Shown here piece after piece: positions 47,115 to 59,539 of a stretch of DNA of 64,000 nucleotides. The stretch is from Phoronis australis. Taxonomy: Eukaryota; Phoronida; Phoronidae. The notes under the pieces were generated by a model. It had not been told where the DNA came from, did not search any database, and saw only the letters and a program-made list of their open reading frames with translations. The stretch spans positions 382,131 through 446,130 of the forward strand of contig NMRA01000053.1 of NCBI GenBank assembly GCA_002633005.1, given 5' to 3'. Position 1 is the stretch's first letter; each line of letters opens with the position of its first letter. The translations under genes and the position numbers were made by a program.

Positions 47115-48790
47115 TGCACCCACATATTTATATGTGGGTGCATATTGCCGTCATCTCTGTCTGGGCATCTGCATCTCCTAAACCCCTTGCAGGATCTTAC
47201 TGAAATGTGGCAGGTGTTTTCCTATGGGGTTGACAACAGAGGGCGAAGAGTTTTGGACCGACCTGAATACCGCTGCAACCCCTAGTGGCAATTTTAGTTT
47301 TATACGTTTGCCTCTGTATCTTCAAAGGTCCTCAACTGATTTTCATGAAATTTGGCATATAGGTATCTGTTAATGAAGTGACGCTATTCTTCCATTTTGG
47401 GATGGATTCGAGGCAATTTGCGCCATCTAGTAGCCATTTTTACTATTTTCGAGTCCGTTTTTTTCGTCCGCCCCTCTGTCAGCCGAACCACCTGAGGATG
47501 ATTGTGGAAATTGGCATGTATGTTGAGGATGATTTTCCGACGACATTGATTACTGTGGTGCCTCCTTGTGGCAGTTTTGTTTGTTTCTGCGCCTATGGCT
47601 GTATCTCCTAAACACTCTACAGGATCTTTATTAAATGTAGCAAATGTATTTATATGAAGTTGACAACAGACGACGACGACTTTTGGATAGATTGGACTAC
47701 AGGTGTGCCCCTAGTGGCAATTTTATTTTTTTACGTTTACGTCTGTATCTTCAAAGGTCCTCAGTGGATTTCTATAAAATTTGGAACATAGGCATCTATT
47801 AATGAGGTGATGCTATCCTCCCATTTTCGGATGGATTCGAGATATTTTGCGCAACCTAATGGCCATTTTTACCGTTTTTTGGTGTCCGTCCTTCCATCAA
47901 CCGAACCACTCTAAGGGTGATTGTGAAAATTGGCATGTATGTTCTTACTATGAAGAGGACGGTTGACGATAATTTTCTGATGACTTCGACTACTGTGGCA
48001 TCTCCTAGTGGCAGTTTTGTTTGTCTTTGAGCCCATGGCTGTATCTCCTAAATGCTCTAAAGGATCTTTATTAAATGTAGGAAATGTGTTTATATGAAGT
48101 TAACAACGGAAGACGGGTTCAACTCGCACTGCCCCCTTACTGGCAGTTTCATTTTTTCTGTTTTCCCCTGTTTCTCTGGAGTTCCTCTACGAATTTTCAT
48201 GAAATTGTTAAGTAGCTTTCTTTTAAAGAAACGGTGACATTTTCCTGTTTTCAGATGGATTCAACATATTTTGCGCCATCTAGTGGCCATTTTTACTGTT
48301 TTATAGTCTGTTTTTGCAGTCCGCCCTCTGTCAACCAAACCACTCTTAGGATGATTGTGAAAATTGGCTTATATATTGTTAGTGTGAAGAGGACGGTTGA
48401 CGATAATTTTCCGGCTTCAATTCTGTGGCGCCTCCTAGTGGCAGTTTTTTTTGCACTCTTAGCTGTATCTCCTAAGCCCTCTGCAGAATGTTTATTAAAT
48501 TTAGCAAGTGTATTTATTTGATGTTGGCTACGGAAGACGACAGCTTTCAGACAGATCCGATGAACCTTTGTCCCCTAGTGGCAATTTCATTTTTTCCGTT
48601 TTGCTAAAGTTTCTCGACGGATTTTCATGAAAGGTGGTAAATATCTTTCTGTTAAAAACAGTGGCATTTTCCATTTTTTTGATGGATTCAAAATACTTTG
48701 CACTATCAAGTGGCCATTTTTATGATACAAATAAACACCCTAGAAGCACAATGTTTGCAATGCATTCGTGGGTGCATTTCAACGCTCCGC
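47115..48790 (+). repeat. Modular interspersed repeat, copy 2, four ~430-bp modules
   Basis: It starts with the hairpin tgcacccacat ... atgtgggtgca then tattgccgtcatctctgtc, and ends gtgggtgcatttcaacgctcc, like the copy at 11463-12600. Inside, recurring words mark four modules: gccatctagtggccattttt-type words near 47421, 47850, 48278 and 48705, and a word of the type aaaggtcctcaNtg near 47325, 47754, 48181 and 48610. The period is 427-430 bp. Short open frames recur in step with the modules but carry stops and match no family. It is probably non-coding. Confidence 0.85.
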
Positions 48791-48929
48791 ATTGCTCTTG
48801 TAATTTATATTGCCAACAAGGTTTTGTGTTGTTCAATATCCAATAAAATATAGGAGACTGAAGAGTTATTACAACATGATCAGCCTGTGCTTTTGCAAAA
48901 CAGAAAATACAAAGAAATGTTTCATAATT

Positions 48930-48935
48930 TTTATT
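48930..48935 (-). promoter_or_regulatory. Candidate poly(A) signal for the 49.9-kb zinc-finger exon
   Basis: AATAAA on the minus strand, about 0.95 kb beyond the stop codon at 49879. It would end the most distal of the six alternative transcripts. Confidence 0.35.
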
Positions 48936-49878
48936 CTGTAAATTACTAAACTTAACACTAGCGCAAATTTATTACACAAGTTTAAAATAATATTGACAAC
49001 ATCATTTTTGTTTGCATCATGACAATGAACTACATATGCTCATAAAAAATCCTGTGGAGCCCAACTGTGGAGTCAAGCTGGGGTCACAACTTCAAACTGG
49101 AATAAATCCAATGGCGGGTATTTCTTCCAACGAAGCAATCAATGAGATCCATTCGGTCCATAGTATTGTTCTGTGATCATTAGGCATGCTTACTTGTCAT
49201 GAATTGTGAATTAGGAGGACTTGTATCCCACAAATCTACTATGGAATACGCATACATCGATTTTCGCCATCCGTAAAAATTTTCGGCGATTTTGAAATAA
49301 AATGGTGCTGTGTGTGTCTTCGAATTAGTGATGTATCTTGCTCATGCTGAATCCCATTGAAATGGAGATTGTATGTTAAAGCCTCTACAAACGCGCTTCA
49401 CTTGCCATTATAAATGTGGTCCTAACTTGTTCCTTGCTCCTCCTACAGGAGATCCATGGGGTTGAAAAGAACTGAAAGTTCATTAAATTGCTCGAGATCA
49501 GTCTCTATAAGTTGGCTTCTGATGGTGCTGTTCATTTTATGCACCGAGCATGGTCGACAACACTCAAAAGTTTGGAGCGAAGTTTGAGAACTGCTTTCAA
49601 AGTCTGCTTAATGTTTTAGGCGAATAATACGACAGCTGTTAGGGAAAGCCCACCCACTAAGAACCACAATATCTAACCTTTGACACAATCAATATGTGTT
49701 TTTAGTTTAATGCTGCTTTTATCACGAGATGACAATGGTGTATTGGCAGGTGAGAAAATGAGGATTGATTAAAATCACCAAAACAGGATTTAGTATCATT
49801 TTAAGTAAATTAAACTTGGGGGTTGACCAGACCAGAAACTTGATTGATCAAAGGTGATGATCGGAACATTACGTAGAT

Positions 49879-50069
49879 CTACTCGCGGGATTTTCTTTTT
49901 TGAATGTTGTGGTCTTTAGCCAGATGTCGTCGTAGCTGCACATGCCACTTGAAAGAGCTGTCACAGTGAGGGCAGGACATGCGCACTCCCAGGTGCTCCA
50001 CCTTAATATGCAGGCGCATGTCATTTTTGTTGTACAGCTGGTAGCCACAGATGCCGCAGGCAAATGAAC
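49879..50069 (-). CDS. Terminal exon with paired C2H2 zinc fingers (A, most distal)
   Basis: The acceptor (ttactttcag) lies at 50070-50079, and the exon opens with two bases that complete a split codon (G|GT, Gly). Finger 1 starts FACGICG and finger 2 MSCPHCD. Both are C-x2-C-x12-H-x4-H with six residues between them. A basic tail rich in Lys and Arg follows, then TAG. No start codon with an upstream frame is present, so this is a 3' exon and not a gene. Paired fingers of this kind bind DNA and would set the target specificity of one isoform. The upstream exons are not in the window. Confidence 0.8.
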
Positions 50070-50219
50070 CTGAAAGTAAATGAAACATGTGACAATCTGA
50101 TGTATTAGATTTTTTTAACGATTTCCTAATTTGCTTGCTACAATGTTGCACCGTGACTGTGTACTTTATTAGTGACATTTGTCTGTGAGTGTACTCCGTG
50201 TTCAATGAAGGAGTCCTTA

Positions 50220-50305
50220 TCAGTTACTGGCACTAAAACAGTGTGTTGCAGCCATGTAGGTCATCACTAAGGCTTTGTCACAGTGTTTGCACTTGGAAGC
50301 AATGT
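50220..50305 (-). pseudogene. Possible degenerate seventh zinc-finger terminal exon
   Basis: After a possible acceptor (cactggcag) the 86-base frame is in the same phase as the six good exons. It encodes SKCKHCDKALV with His-Cys about 12 residues after the second Cys, then a stop. Only one finger-like half is visible and its second His is missing. It may be a decayed array member or a chance match. Confidence 0.2.
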
Positions 50306-51178
50306 CTGCCAGTGGAGATTGTTGTCAGTTCTTACATCTCACTCTTTAGTCTTTTGACTGAAAGCAGCAGCCCCTCTTCTCATCAGCTTAGAATGTGATA
50401 CATCTTTTACGAATCAGAAACCTTGTAGTACTTCAAATCCCTCAATGAAAAATGTTTGTTCCGCAAATGCAGCCTACGTCCTTCTATTCTCCTCGCCTCC
50501 AATGATCCTAACATCCTCGAGCACCGTGAATCCAGTAAAGTTACCGAATAAATTTATTTCTAAGTAAGACAATAACAACTTCTTATCTTCTTGTCCTTGA
50601 AAAGCAAAATTTTACTAGATAAGAAAAGTTCAAATTAAACAAGAAGCTGTTCAATACTAAGCCTCGTGGTGTAGGACCCTACAAAAATGTCAAAACTTGG
50701 CTAACTTCGGAACATCACACCTCAGAAATGGTTGAGCAGATTCATATGAACCTTTCAGATACTAGGATTTATGCGCTGTCCTCCAAAAAAAAACTTTTAG
50801 GAATTGTTTTTAAAATGTTTCATTTTTGCATGAGGGCTATGAAAAATAGGATTTTTATGGATACCGTTGTTTAGTGATTGATTCAGCCATTTAACACCAT
50901 TGTTTTGCTATCAATGTACCTTTCTTGTTTATTAAATTTTACAAAAAAAAACATGGACATGTGATCCAATTAATGGTAGATTGGTTTAAATTCTACAGGC
51001 TTCCTACTTTCAGAAAATATATAGTTTTACCGAGTTAAAATGTACAAATGTCGTGTTAAAATACAGACTTGTTGATGAAGTTCTACGCAACATTAAGGAC
51101 ATAAATGGTACAAAATACAAAAGAACGTTGTTTTTATAAATCCCCGTTTTCCTCAGTGTCTAGTCAGTAACTGTATCC

Positions 51179-51276
51179 CTGCGTTCCTTGCTTAAGACCC
51201 ACTCCCTGCATCCCTGCCCCTGCGTTCCTTGCTTAAGACCCACTCCCTGCATCCCTGCCGACCTGCGTTCCTTGCT
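51179..51276. repeat. Short tandem repeat, unit 41-43 bp
   Basis: The unit tgcgttccttgcttaagacc plus actccctgcatccctgcc occurs twice in full, then breaks off in a third copy. It lies within the presumed 3'UTR of the 51.5-kb zinc-finger exon, upstream of nothing recognisable. Confidence 0.85.
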
Positions 51277-51534
51277 GAATACGCGCTCCAAAAAGTGTTT
51301 TTATTCTGCAGCACAGGGTAGATTAAAGAATGGTTAATTACTGGTGTCGACTCAAAATGTATTTTTAGAACATAAACATACACGTCATTAATACTGTTGT
51401 GAAACAATAAGTTGTTTCATATTTTAACTCACTTGATCCCGTTATTAGTTTGCAAATGTCGTTTTAAAGGTGACTAGTTGTATTGTTAACATTACGATTA
51501 TTAACAAAAGATGTGGTGCATTTTGAGACACTTA

Positions 51535-51704
51535 CTAGCTTATGTTATGAAATTTCATGACATGCTTCTTGATATGATGTTGCCATTTGAATGTCTGTGG
51601 ACACATTGGGCACTTGTGTCTCATACCGAAATGCTGAGCCTTAATGTGACGGAACATGGCTTGCTTCCACCTCTGACGGTTTCCGCAGATTCCGCAAACG
51701 AAGT
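51535..51704 (-). CDS. Terminal exon with paired C2H2 zinc fingers (B)
   Basis: The acceptor (gtttttgtag) is followed by two bases of a split codon (G|AC, Asp). Finger 1 begins FVCGICGNRQ and finger 2 HKCPMCPQTF; both are C-x2-C-x12-H-x4-H. The linker HFGMRHK is nearly that of the 58.7-kb and 63.0-kb exons. The frame ends in TAG a few residues after the last His. An AATAAA lies at 51300-51305, about 230 bases downstream of the stop, supporting an independent 3' end. It is most similar to exon E, so one is probably a duplicate of the other. Confidence 0.85.
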
Positions 51705-54700
51705 CTACAAAAACAAAGAAACGGCATGTGAATTTGCTTATTTGTGATTACGCTACTATTTTGGTTTGGGTAAGACGGTGTGCGGGGCATTTTATTAGAA
51801 AACAACACGCAATTTCTTGTAATAGGTTGCAAATATTGTACCAGCATTGATGTTCACCTGAAATTGTGGTTCATAATTGTAATGAAAATGTCCTTAACAG
51901 AATCTATAGATTGTCATGGTGAAGCACAGCCATTCGCAGAGGGAGAGGGGGGGGGGGGTAGTTCAAGTGCTTTTCATTTTGTTGTGCAATGACTGAACTG
52001 AGGGTACGTGGCTTCTGTTGATGGGAATGTGCTGCTGAGGTAAGACGGCCCACCTGTTTAGAGACGAGGAGATACACATAGTGCATTCTTTTAGAGAGGT
52101 AGAATGAGTCAAAGGGACCCATTTGTAGGATCTATGAAAAAGTTGCAGTTGTAGTCTATGGGTTTATTCCCATAGCAATATTTTTGTTGGCAAGTTTTAA
52201 CACTTTCAAAAGGCTTGTTTATTGAATTCAGTAAGCAGCTATTTGCCCTGTAGTCTAGTTTTTAATCCAACAAATCACACGATGCCATTTTGCAGACTTG
52301 TGTTGCAAAATGCATTTTGTTTACTGTCCCTGACCCTTAACGTGAACCTTTTCTGGGGAATCTGGCCATGAAAAATCCAACCGTCACCCATATATTAAAA
52401 GGATACTACACCCTGTTTTGGTTATTTCAGCCAACACTCATTCTGACACCTAATAACGCACCAATGGCGTCCAAACTGAGTGATGAAAGCAGTCAACTAT
52501 AAACTCATACTTTCTTTGTCACAAATTGGATACTATCATTATTATAGTACTTAGTGGGTGGTCTTTCCCCACAGTTGTTGTGTAACTCGCCTGAAGCGTC
52601 GGCCAGGCTTGCTCATTTGGCAGATTTTCACAGGAATTTTCAAATTTTGGTAAAAATATTTGAGGGTTGTCAAGGGTTACAGAGCATTATTTTGTTTCAG
52701 AGGACTATACAGAAATGTTATTTTTAAATGTATGTTAATAGGTCAAAACCGGGTTTGGTATCCTTTTAAGTACCCAGACCGACACCCACACACTGAACAC
52801 CTATGCGCTAATCTGCTCTGTACACATACATCCAGTTTTCATATAACATTTTCTATTTTTTAATATTTATACGTGTTAAAGAAGCTGTAAATCCACTTTT
52901 AAAAACAACTTTTCTGAGTTGAGTCACTTGTCATTATCAAATTGATTTTGACATATTCCTTAACCTTGCTCTCATTAAAGTTGATTTCTGGGCTGGGGCA
53001 GACATTTCATCATTAATACTATTATCAAAATATCGATGTTTCACTAGATTTTATGCACACAGCATAATGCAGTGACAAATTGTCAATTCTTCCGGAGCCA
53101 AGAAACCATTCATCTGAGCACGTAAGAAGTTTTTTAAAATTTAATTATGTAAATCAAAAGTGAGATTTATGATGGATGGTGGGTTTTGTACCACTTTATT
53201 AGATGTCAAATCAAAATGACAGGCCTATTTGTTTATGTGACAATTGGAAATTATAATATGTATAGTTTGTGCATTGTTGTTTTCTAACTAAATTTTGTTT
53301 TTAGTAAGTCTTTGTGGTAGACAAATGCTGTCTTGGTACATATTTCATACGTATACCTTTCTTGCAGTGGTGCGCCGCTTTTCAACGCCAAGCTTAACAG
53401 AAATTGAGGGTATTTATTCTTGTCATCTTGATAATTTTTACTGCTTTTTTACATTCCTTCTCTATTTGTCAGGAAATAGAGTGTGGTACAAATGAAGCAC
53501 TCAGCAGGACATAAGGTCAAACAAATATTATTGATGGCTATTGTTGCTAGTTGCCAATTTTCACTTCTGAAGACAATGCTGATTGATCTTTCCCATCTTA
53601 TGAGGAAATCAATTTCAATAAAGAACGTTAGACTGTTTCTTTGTGCTTCAAGCTGACCATCTTTGTAAAGAATAAAAAATGTTGATTTTTCCATGAACTG
53701 AAAACAAAAGTGTGGGACATTATTATGAAAATTAACGTCACTTCTCCCGACAGATGAGCGAAAAAATTGATGGACCTCTTAGTTTTAAGTAACCTGTTGT
53801 GCGGACATCAAGTTCACGCTTGGAGAGAAAGTTCTGCGTGATTTAAATGAAAAGTGTTATTCCATGGCTAACTGGTCAACATTACTTAATAACCGACGTC
53901 ACATGATGCATGTAGTCAGTCAGTGGACCGGAGTATCAGCAAACACGGTAAAAAGTAGTCCCCATAAATAAACGAGCTCAATTTAAAAACAAAATATATT
54001 GACTAGAAAAGCATGCTAAGCTATACGATACGTTATGATTATAAGATATTAAAATACAATTGCTATAGTATAGTAAATATATAAAATGACCGAAGTCTTT
54101 AAACAATACAAACTAGGTTTTCTAGACTAAATAAGATCACAAAAACTGGGATTTTCTGAAATCACGCCTCAAGGAAAACGTGAAACAGAAAGATTTTCCA
54201 AAAATTTTCTGACACGGCGCTCGGCCATTAGTGCATTTTCTGTTATTGTACAGATCCATCTTCATCCCAAACACCTGGCGAAATTTACTGACCACAAAGG
54301 TGGCCCCTAAAAGGGCAATTTATCACATTTAACAGTTGTCGTTATGAGAATTTCTCAGTTTTCATTCCAATTGTAGTTTCTATTTTGTGTGTGCTCCCAC
54401 TTTGAATAAACACCATTGGCACAGATAAATAACCTGGATACTGCTCATGGAGTGGTTACAGAAATTCTCCTTCTACGAATCATACATATAGCTGACAGTG
54501 TATATTTGCTTTTGATGTTTGAATTTTCAACTACACATTAAAACCCTGTTGATGATTTCATTCATGATATCTATGTCTCCTTTTTTCAAAACTACGCCAG
54601 GAGAAACTATACGAATATATGCAATTGCCAATCAAGTCTATAGGACACAAAAAGATATAAGCGCCCTCTATCAAAATGGATGGAAAACGGCCGCGGGAGT

Positions 54701-54754
54701 ACAAAAGGACTGTCACCACATGACTTCAGTGGAGCATCTGTGATTGCCAAGTCA

Positions 54755-54930
54755 TCACGGCTGAACCAGTTTGTGAAAAGTCACAAGATGCTCCTTTACT
54801 TGATCTTTCAGCTTGAAACTTTGCAAACATATGGGGCAGGGGTGGCCGAGACCAAAGTGAATTTTACTCATGTGACGGCGTAGCTCTTCTTTAGTCACAA
54901 ACTTTCGCAGACAGAAATCACACCTAAACC
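54755..54930 (-). CDS. Terminal exon with paired C2H2 zinc fingers (C)
   Basis: The acceptor (tcgttgtag) is followed by the split codon G|GG (Gly). Finger 1 begins FRCDFCLRKF and finger 2 HPCPICLQSF; both are C-x2-C-x12-H-x4-H. The linker HFGLGHP is a variant of the family form. Its finger residues differ most in the recognition helices, so a different DNA target is expected. TGA ends the frame seven residues after the last His. A minus-strand AATAAA is at 53413-53418. Confidence 0.85.
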
Positions 54931-55300
54931 CTACAACGAAACCAAAACGGAAGCGTCATCAGCAGAAAAACTGGCTACGCATAGAGTGCAAGATATTTCC
55001 TAGTTAGAGTCTGGCAAAAGACGGATAAAATATGAAATTCAGGGATCAGATTGTGCTGACATGTAGCCACAAAATCTAATATTGAGGTAAGTGTTCTCAA
55101 CAATATTTCATGAAAATTGCCCTGCCGTGCCATGGAATAGAAACTTGCACATCTACAAAACACACCGGTATCCGTTTTTTGCCTCAACTATTTTAATGTG
55201 AAATTCAATTTTGAATTTCCAACCATCTACCAAAGGGACATACAGTGACTGGAAGAGGCACTTTGTTGAGAACATGCCTTTGATTTTTTGGCCAAATTTT

Positions 55301-55430
55301 ACTTAAAGTAGCATTTCGCCCTGTTTAGCAGCCTAAAAAACAAGTATTGAATTAAGTCTTTTACTCTCATAAAATTCATCTAATAACAGTCTCTATAGCG
55401 ATAGGATTTTATTTCCGTTACCAGCTCAAG
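55301..55430 (+). repeat. MITE-like repeat, single-arm copy
   Basis: It begins cttaaagtagcatttcgccc and contains tcttttactctcataaaatt and gataggattttatttccgtt. The same order of blocks forms the left arm of the foldback at 56247-56503, and an inverted partial copy is at about 61179-61280. Confidence 0.6.
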
Positions 55431-56246
55431 TCATAGGTAATGCTAGATTAGTACCTATAGACTATACGACTCCGATTGGCAATAAAAATGATGTCAAGTA
55501 AGTTAGCAATAAAGGCTTGTCCCCCTCAATCGCACTACATCACAATTATTGTTTTACCTGTTGATGTCCGTCTTGTGACGGCATCCCTTTATAAACTCAG
55601 TCTCTGAGATGTTGGTGTCAAGCGATTCAAAACTTGTCCTACAGACTGTATACTTGTCTTTGCTTATAGGATATTTAAAATAATGCATTATGTGCAAAGC
55701 AGCGACAAAATAACATACAAGGGGTGTTTTATATATTTGTTACAGACTTTTTAACGGCAAAAGTAACGATATGTTCCATTTCAGTGCATCCGTGTGGTGA
55801 ACCAACGACACCTCTTGGGCGAATCAACTAACGTGACATTCCAAATAAGGAAGTCAATAGCAAGGAACTTGACTATCAGCTTGCATGAAGCAAACTGCGC
55901 ACTGGTGGCCAGAACGAGGCAACATATACATGCACCATTTTCTGATTTGCACATAGACCACGACATAGTCAATGCCATATTAGTATGAAGTAGGAATTTG
56001 AATTCCACACAATTTTTACATCCAAGATGAGTTTTACAAAGTCAAATTCTACGCTTTTCTAGGTAATTGGCCAGAAGTTGTGCAGTTCGATAACCACTTT
56101 GCAATTTTTATTTCTCTTTCCGACATTTGCTTCTGTATTTGCTTTTTTAGATAAACATCACCAGATTGTCCAATTTCAGTGTTATGAAGTTCCAGTTTGA
56201 TACATTTGATCTCAAAGAAAACAAATTATTTCATCTTTGTGTTAGA

Positions 56247-56503
56247 CTTTAAAGCTGCGTTTCACCCAGATTAGCTACCAAAAACAAAAAATGAATTACC
56301 GATAAGAGCTTTTACTCTCATGAAATCCGTGACGGGATATTCCTTACCGTGATAGGATTCTACTACCGTTACCAAAAAGCATGTACGCATTGCCTTAGTA
56401 ACAGAAATACAATCCTACCATTGTAAGGAATATTGAGAGACTAACTTTATGAAAGTAGTTTGATTTTCACTTTAAGGCAGCTAAACAGGGCGAAATGCAC
56501 TTC
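56247..56503. mobile_element. Foldback MITE in the zinc-finger array
   Basis: The left arm begins ctttaaagctgcgtttcacc. The right arm, read on the minus strand, begins ttgaagtgcatttcgccctg and continues tttagctgccttaaagtgaa. Both arms contain ctctc, tattccttac and taggattstat in mirrored order, so the element is an imperfect palindrome. Related single arms at 55301 and 61179 show it is a family active in or near this locus. No transposase is present. Confidence 0.7.
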
Positions 56504-57680
56504 AATAAAAATAAAATGTTGAAATAATCAAAAATTTATTGCGTACCACACAAAGGATACATTCTGCTAACAAGCACATAAAATACTTATAACTGCAAGT
56601 TATCACTTCCGGGTAGTATTCTAAATATCTAAATAAATATAAAGACACTTTACACTACAGTAATACGCTTAATAAAACTTCTAAGTAAACATCTTAATAA
56701 ACAGCACAGAATTATGAAAACAAGATCTACATTAACATAACATGTATCCTACTACACAATATAAGTCTGCCCGACAGTAACATGTTCAATATCAACTTTA
56801 GAAGAGAATAGTTTTAAGAACTAAGTTGTAAAATGTGTATCTTGTGCACTCTGTGGTTCTAGCCTCCAATACAGTAAAGTGTGATTGATACAGTACAAGC
56901 AAGAAGTATTTAGACCCAGAATTCCCCTCCATGATGGCTGGGCAGAAGCCAAATTCATCGTCGGATTACTAATAGTCTTCCGTTGTGACTGAGAATGAAG
57001 GGAAATTAACAAGAACATATTAAGTAGGGTGCCTGAGCCATTCTGTCAGCTGTCCACTGTTGCTGTTAACAGAATTAGTCATCATGATGCGAAATGCTTT
57101 TTGTCCGATTACTTTCATCACGGTATGAAAGTTCTATAATACAGCGGCCAGAGAACTCACTATGAACGCAGCCCACAAAAAAGACAGATAAGACAGAGGA
57201 ACACTCAATCAACCTTTGAGAGTTCATGAATGCATCTAGAGGGGAGAACAGACAGGTCCACATCTGGTCAGTAAGAATCCAAAAATAACCAACGTCTCAA
57301 TCAGCAGGACAATCACAAGAAGTAAAGTAGCTTAGTGCCTGAAGCAGATTCGAGGGTTGCCCCACAAGTGTCTAAGTAAAGGCTTGCACAAAAACATGGA
57401 AAGAACATCAAGAAAACATCAACATTGTCACTTGAATAAAACTCCTTACTCTAAACAATCCTCAAAATATTTACTTCTATATAACAGCCGAGCAGCATGG
57501 CTTCTAGAACTTAAATTCGTCTCAAAATCTTCAGCTTGTCAGTCCGATTTATAGGAAAGCCATTTTCCTCGTGAAAACAAAAGCCACGCTTTTATGCAAT
57601 TTTTCCTTCACTGAATAATCTCATTTTTATCAGCACCATAAACACAACCTTGTATTTTGGGGGGAAATCTGTTTCAAGAA

Positions 57681-57874
57681 TCAATGAAATGTTTTCACCG
57701 CTTCTAAGTCGGCAGTATGACATTTCTTCATGTGCTGTTTCAGATGGGACTTCGTCTGATAGTTTCTGTCACAGACGGCACATTTAAACACTAAACCCAA
57801 GTGTATAGCTCTGATATGATGCTGTAGATCAATTCTCCAGTTATATTTCCTTTGGCACAAGCCACAGACAAAGC
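57681..57874 (-). CDS. Terminal exon with paired C2H2 zinc fingers (D)
   Basis: The acceptor (acttttacag) is followed by the split codon G|GC (Gly). Finger 1 begins FVCGLCQRKY and finger 2 FKCAVCDRNY; both are C-x2-C-x12-H-x4-H. The linker HLGLVFK differs from the HFG form of the neighbours. The tail after the last His is longest here, about 11 residues, before TGA. A minus-strand AATAAA is at 56535-56540. Confidence 0.85.
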
Positions 57875-58666
57875 CTGTAAAAGTATAGTATAAAATGTTA
57901 GTAGACGTAACAGGATCTTTATTCTTTTAGAACACGTCTCGAGTGTAATCTGTTAACAACTAGAAAAACACTTTCACAACCATTAACTCTGTACTAGCCA
58001 AGTTTGTCACCAATAAATAGGCACTGTACAAACTTGTTAAAAGCGACATTGGCTTATCTATTATGCCCGTAATGGGAACCCAGCCTCAATTTTCAAGATT
58101 TCTCTTCACGATAGCTCTAAAATAACATTCTTAAGTGTCGTTTCTAATCGGTCATGCCTGGAACGTGGGACCGGACCCTCACCTCCGTCGAAAATCCACC
58201 CGTGTTAGAGATGACAGAACTATTAAGGGGGAAGTGGGGTGTGAAAAGCAGACAATGGGGTAGGGTGACACGGGTGGTCACTCAGGGGGTGGAGTTAATG
58301 AAATTAGTGCAAGAAGGAAGGTCTGTAAATTTGTTTTTGTACTCCTCAACATCAAAACAGTACTTTTGCCCATGTCTTTCAGTGTATTTGCATTGAGTTT
58401 GAAATCCGCAATCAAAGGTCACAAAGCAATGGGTAAGGTGGCCCCCATCTTGCGAGTACACACACACGCACACTATAGTAGAGGCATGTTCGAAAACGAG
58501 GAAGGTAAATAAGATCTTGCGAAGAAAAAGAACTAACATGGCCTCACAAAACAAAGCACCAGAAGATGGAAGATACTGTAACAAACTAATGAACTCTCTT
58601 AAAACTAAGTACTGTAACACAGAATATGAACTCTCTCAGACTAGCAACTAAAATACAAACATTTAG

Positions 58667-58839
58667 CTACTCCATAACTTTGTGAAAGGTTTGCAGGTGC
58701 TTTTTAATAGTAAATCTCCATTTAAAAGTCATCGGGCAGATGGGACACTTGTGTCGAATGCCGAAATGCTGCGCTTTAATGTGGCGTGAAAGGTCGCCTT
58801 TCCTGCTGTACTTGTTCCCGCACATACCACATGCAAACC
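58667..58839 (-). CDS. Terminal exon with paired C2H2 zinc fingers (E)
   Basis: The acceptor (tttgttgtag) is followed by the split codon G|GG (Gly). Finger 1 begins FACGMCGNKY and finger 2 HKCPICPMTF; both are C-x2-C-x12-H-x4-H. The shared stretch RHIKAQHFG, the HKCP start of finger 2 and the following TFKW match exon B closely, while the helix residues differ. TAG follows five residues after the last His. An AATAAA at 57918-57923 lies between this exon and exon D, as expected if each has its own 3' end. Confidence 0.87.
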
Positions 58840-59107
58840 CTACAACAAAGAATAGCTGTCTTTACCCAAAGCCATCTGGCCACCATAAAGAACTCTTACA
58901 GCCAATGCGTTTCTGTTTCATCACCAAAAAAGTGATTCAGGCCATTGTCTACGGATGAATGTGGATTACGTTATAACAATCATGGCTGTTTTCTTTGCAA
59001 GTAGCGAGGACATATTGAAATAAGCTGTGTTGCTTATGTGGACTATTTGGTAACAGAAGTATAGTGCCACCATAGACTAAAGATATTGAACAGAGTATCT
59101 ATGGTGT

Positions 59108-59160
<53 letters not shown>
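59108..59160. repeat. Compound dinucleotide microsatellite, (CA)n(TA)n
   Basis: A run of about 13 CA units passes directly into about 14 TA units. It lies in the presumed intron between zinc-finger exons E and F and is likely polymorphic. Confidence 0.97.
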
Positions 59161-59163
<3 letters not shown>

Positions 59164-59401
59164 ATGTATTAAAATATTGTGGCTTAATTGCTGAGAATGT
59201 AATCACCAAATCTTACTAAATATTGTAATCGAAAATTAATCAATCACGTCGGGTGAAATCAGAAAGTAACTTAGCGTAGCCTGCTTGAGCTCTGTTTATG
59301 ACATCATAACACCAGGAGACACAATGTGTAAAATAAATTCTACAATTCTAGTAAAATGCAGCAATTATAGGACACACAAGACTGGCAGACATGTGAATTT
59401 C

Positions 59402-59468
59402 TATATTGTCGAATGTCTTGACAAAAACGACATTGAAGTAAGTTTTGTCAAGATTTTCGACATAATAT
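59402..59468. repeat. Short imperfect hairpin
   Basis: The words tattgtcgaatgtcttgaca and tgtcaagattttcgacata are inverted copies about 20 bases apart. This is a small foldback of unknown origin in a non-coding stretch. Confidence 0.5.
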
Positions 59469-59539
59469 AATTTCACTTTAAAAAAGTTTTTGACTTTTGT
59501 TAGCATGGTTTGCAAGGCACGGTTGCCTCCAAACATTTC

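Noticed and set aside
47378-48521. Recurring plus-strand frames with similar proteins in the modular repeat, possible coding repeat
   Set aside because: They reappear simply because the DNA module repeats every ~430 bp; they are broken by stops and frame changes and are not conserved in the other copy.
55781-56008. Cys-rich minus-strand frame with a C-x2-C near 55880, at first read as another finger exon
   Set aside because: No His pair at the right distance, stops in the frame that resembles a finger, and part of the stretch recurs as a repeat near 60990-61030.
57075-57263. Minus-strand frame after an AG near 57150 in the zinc-finger array
   Set aside because: In the phase used by the array it meets a stop at once, and it has no finger motif.
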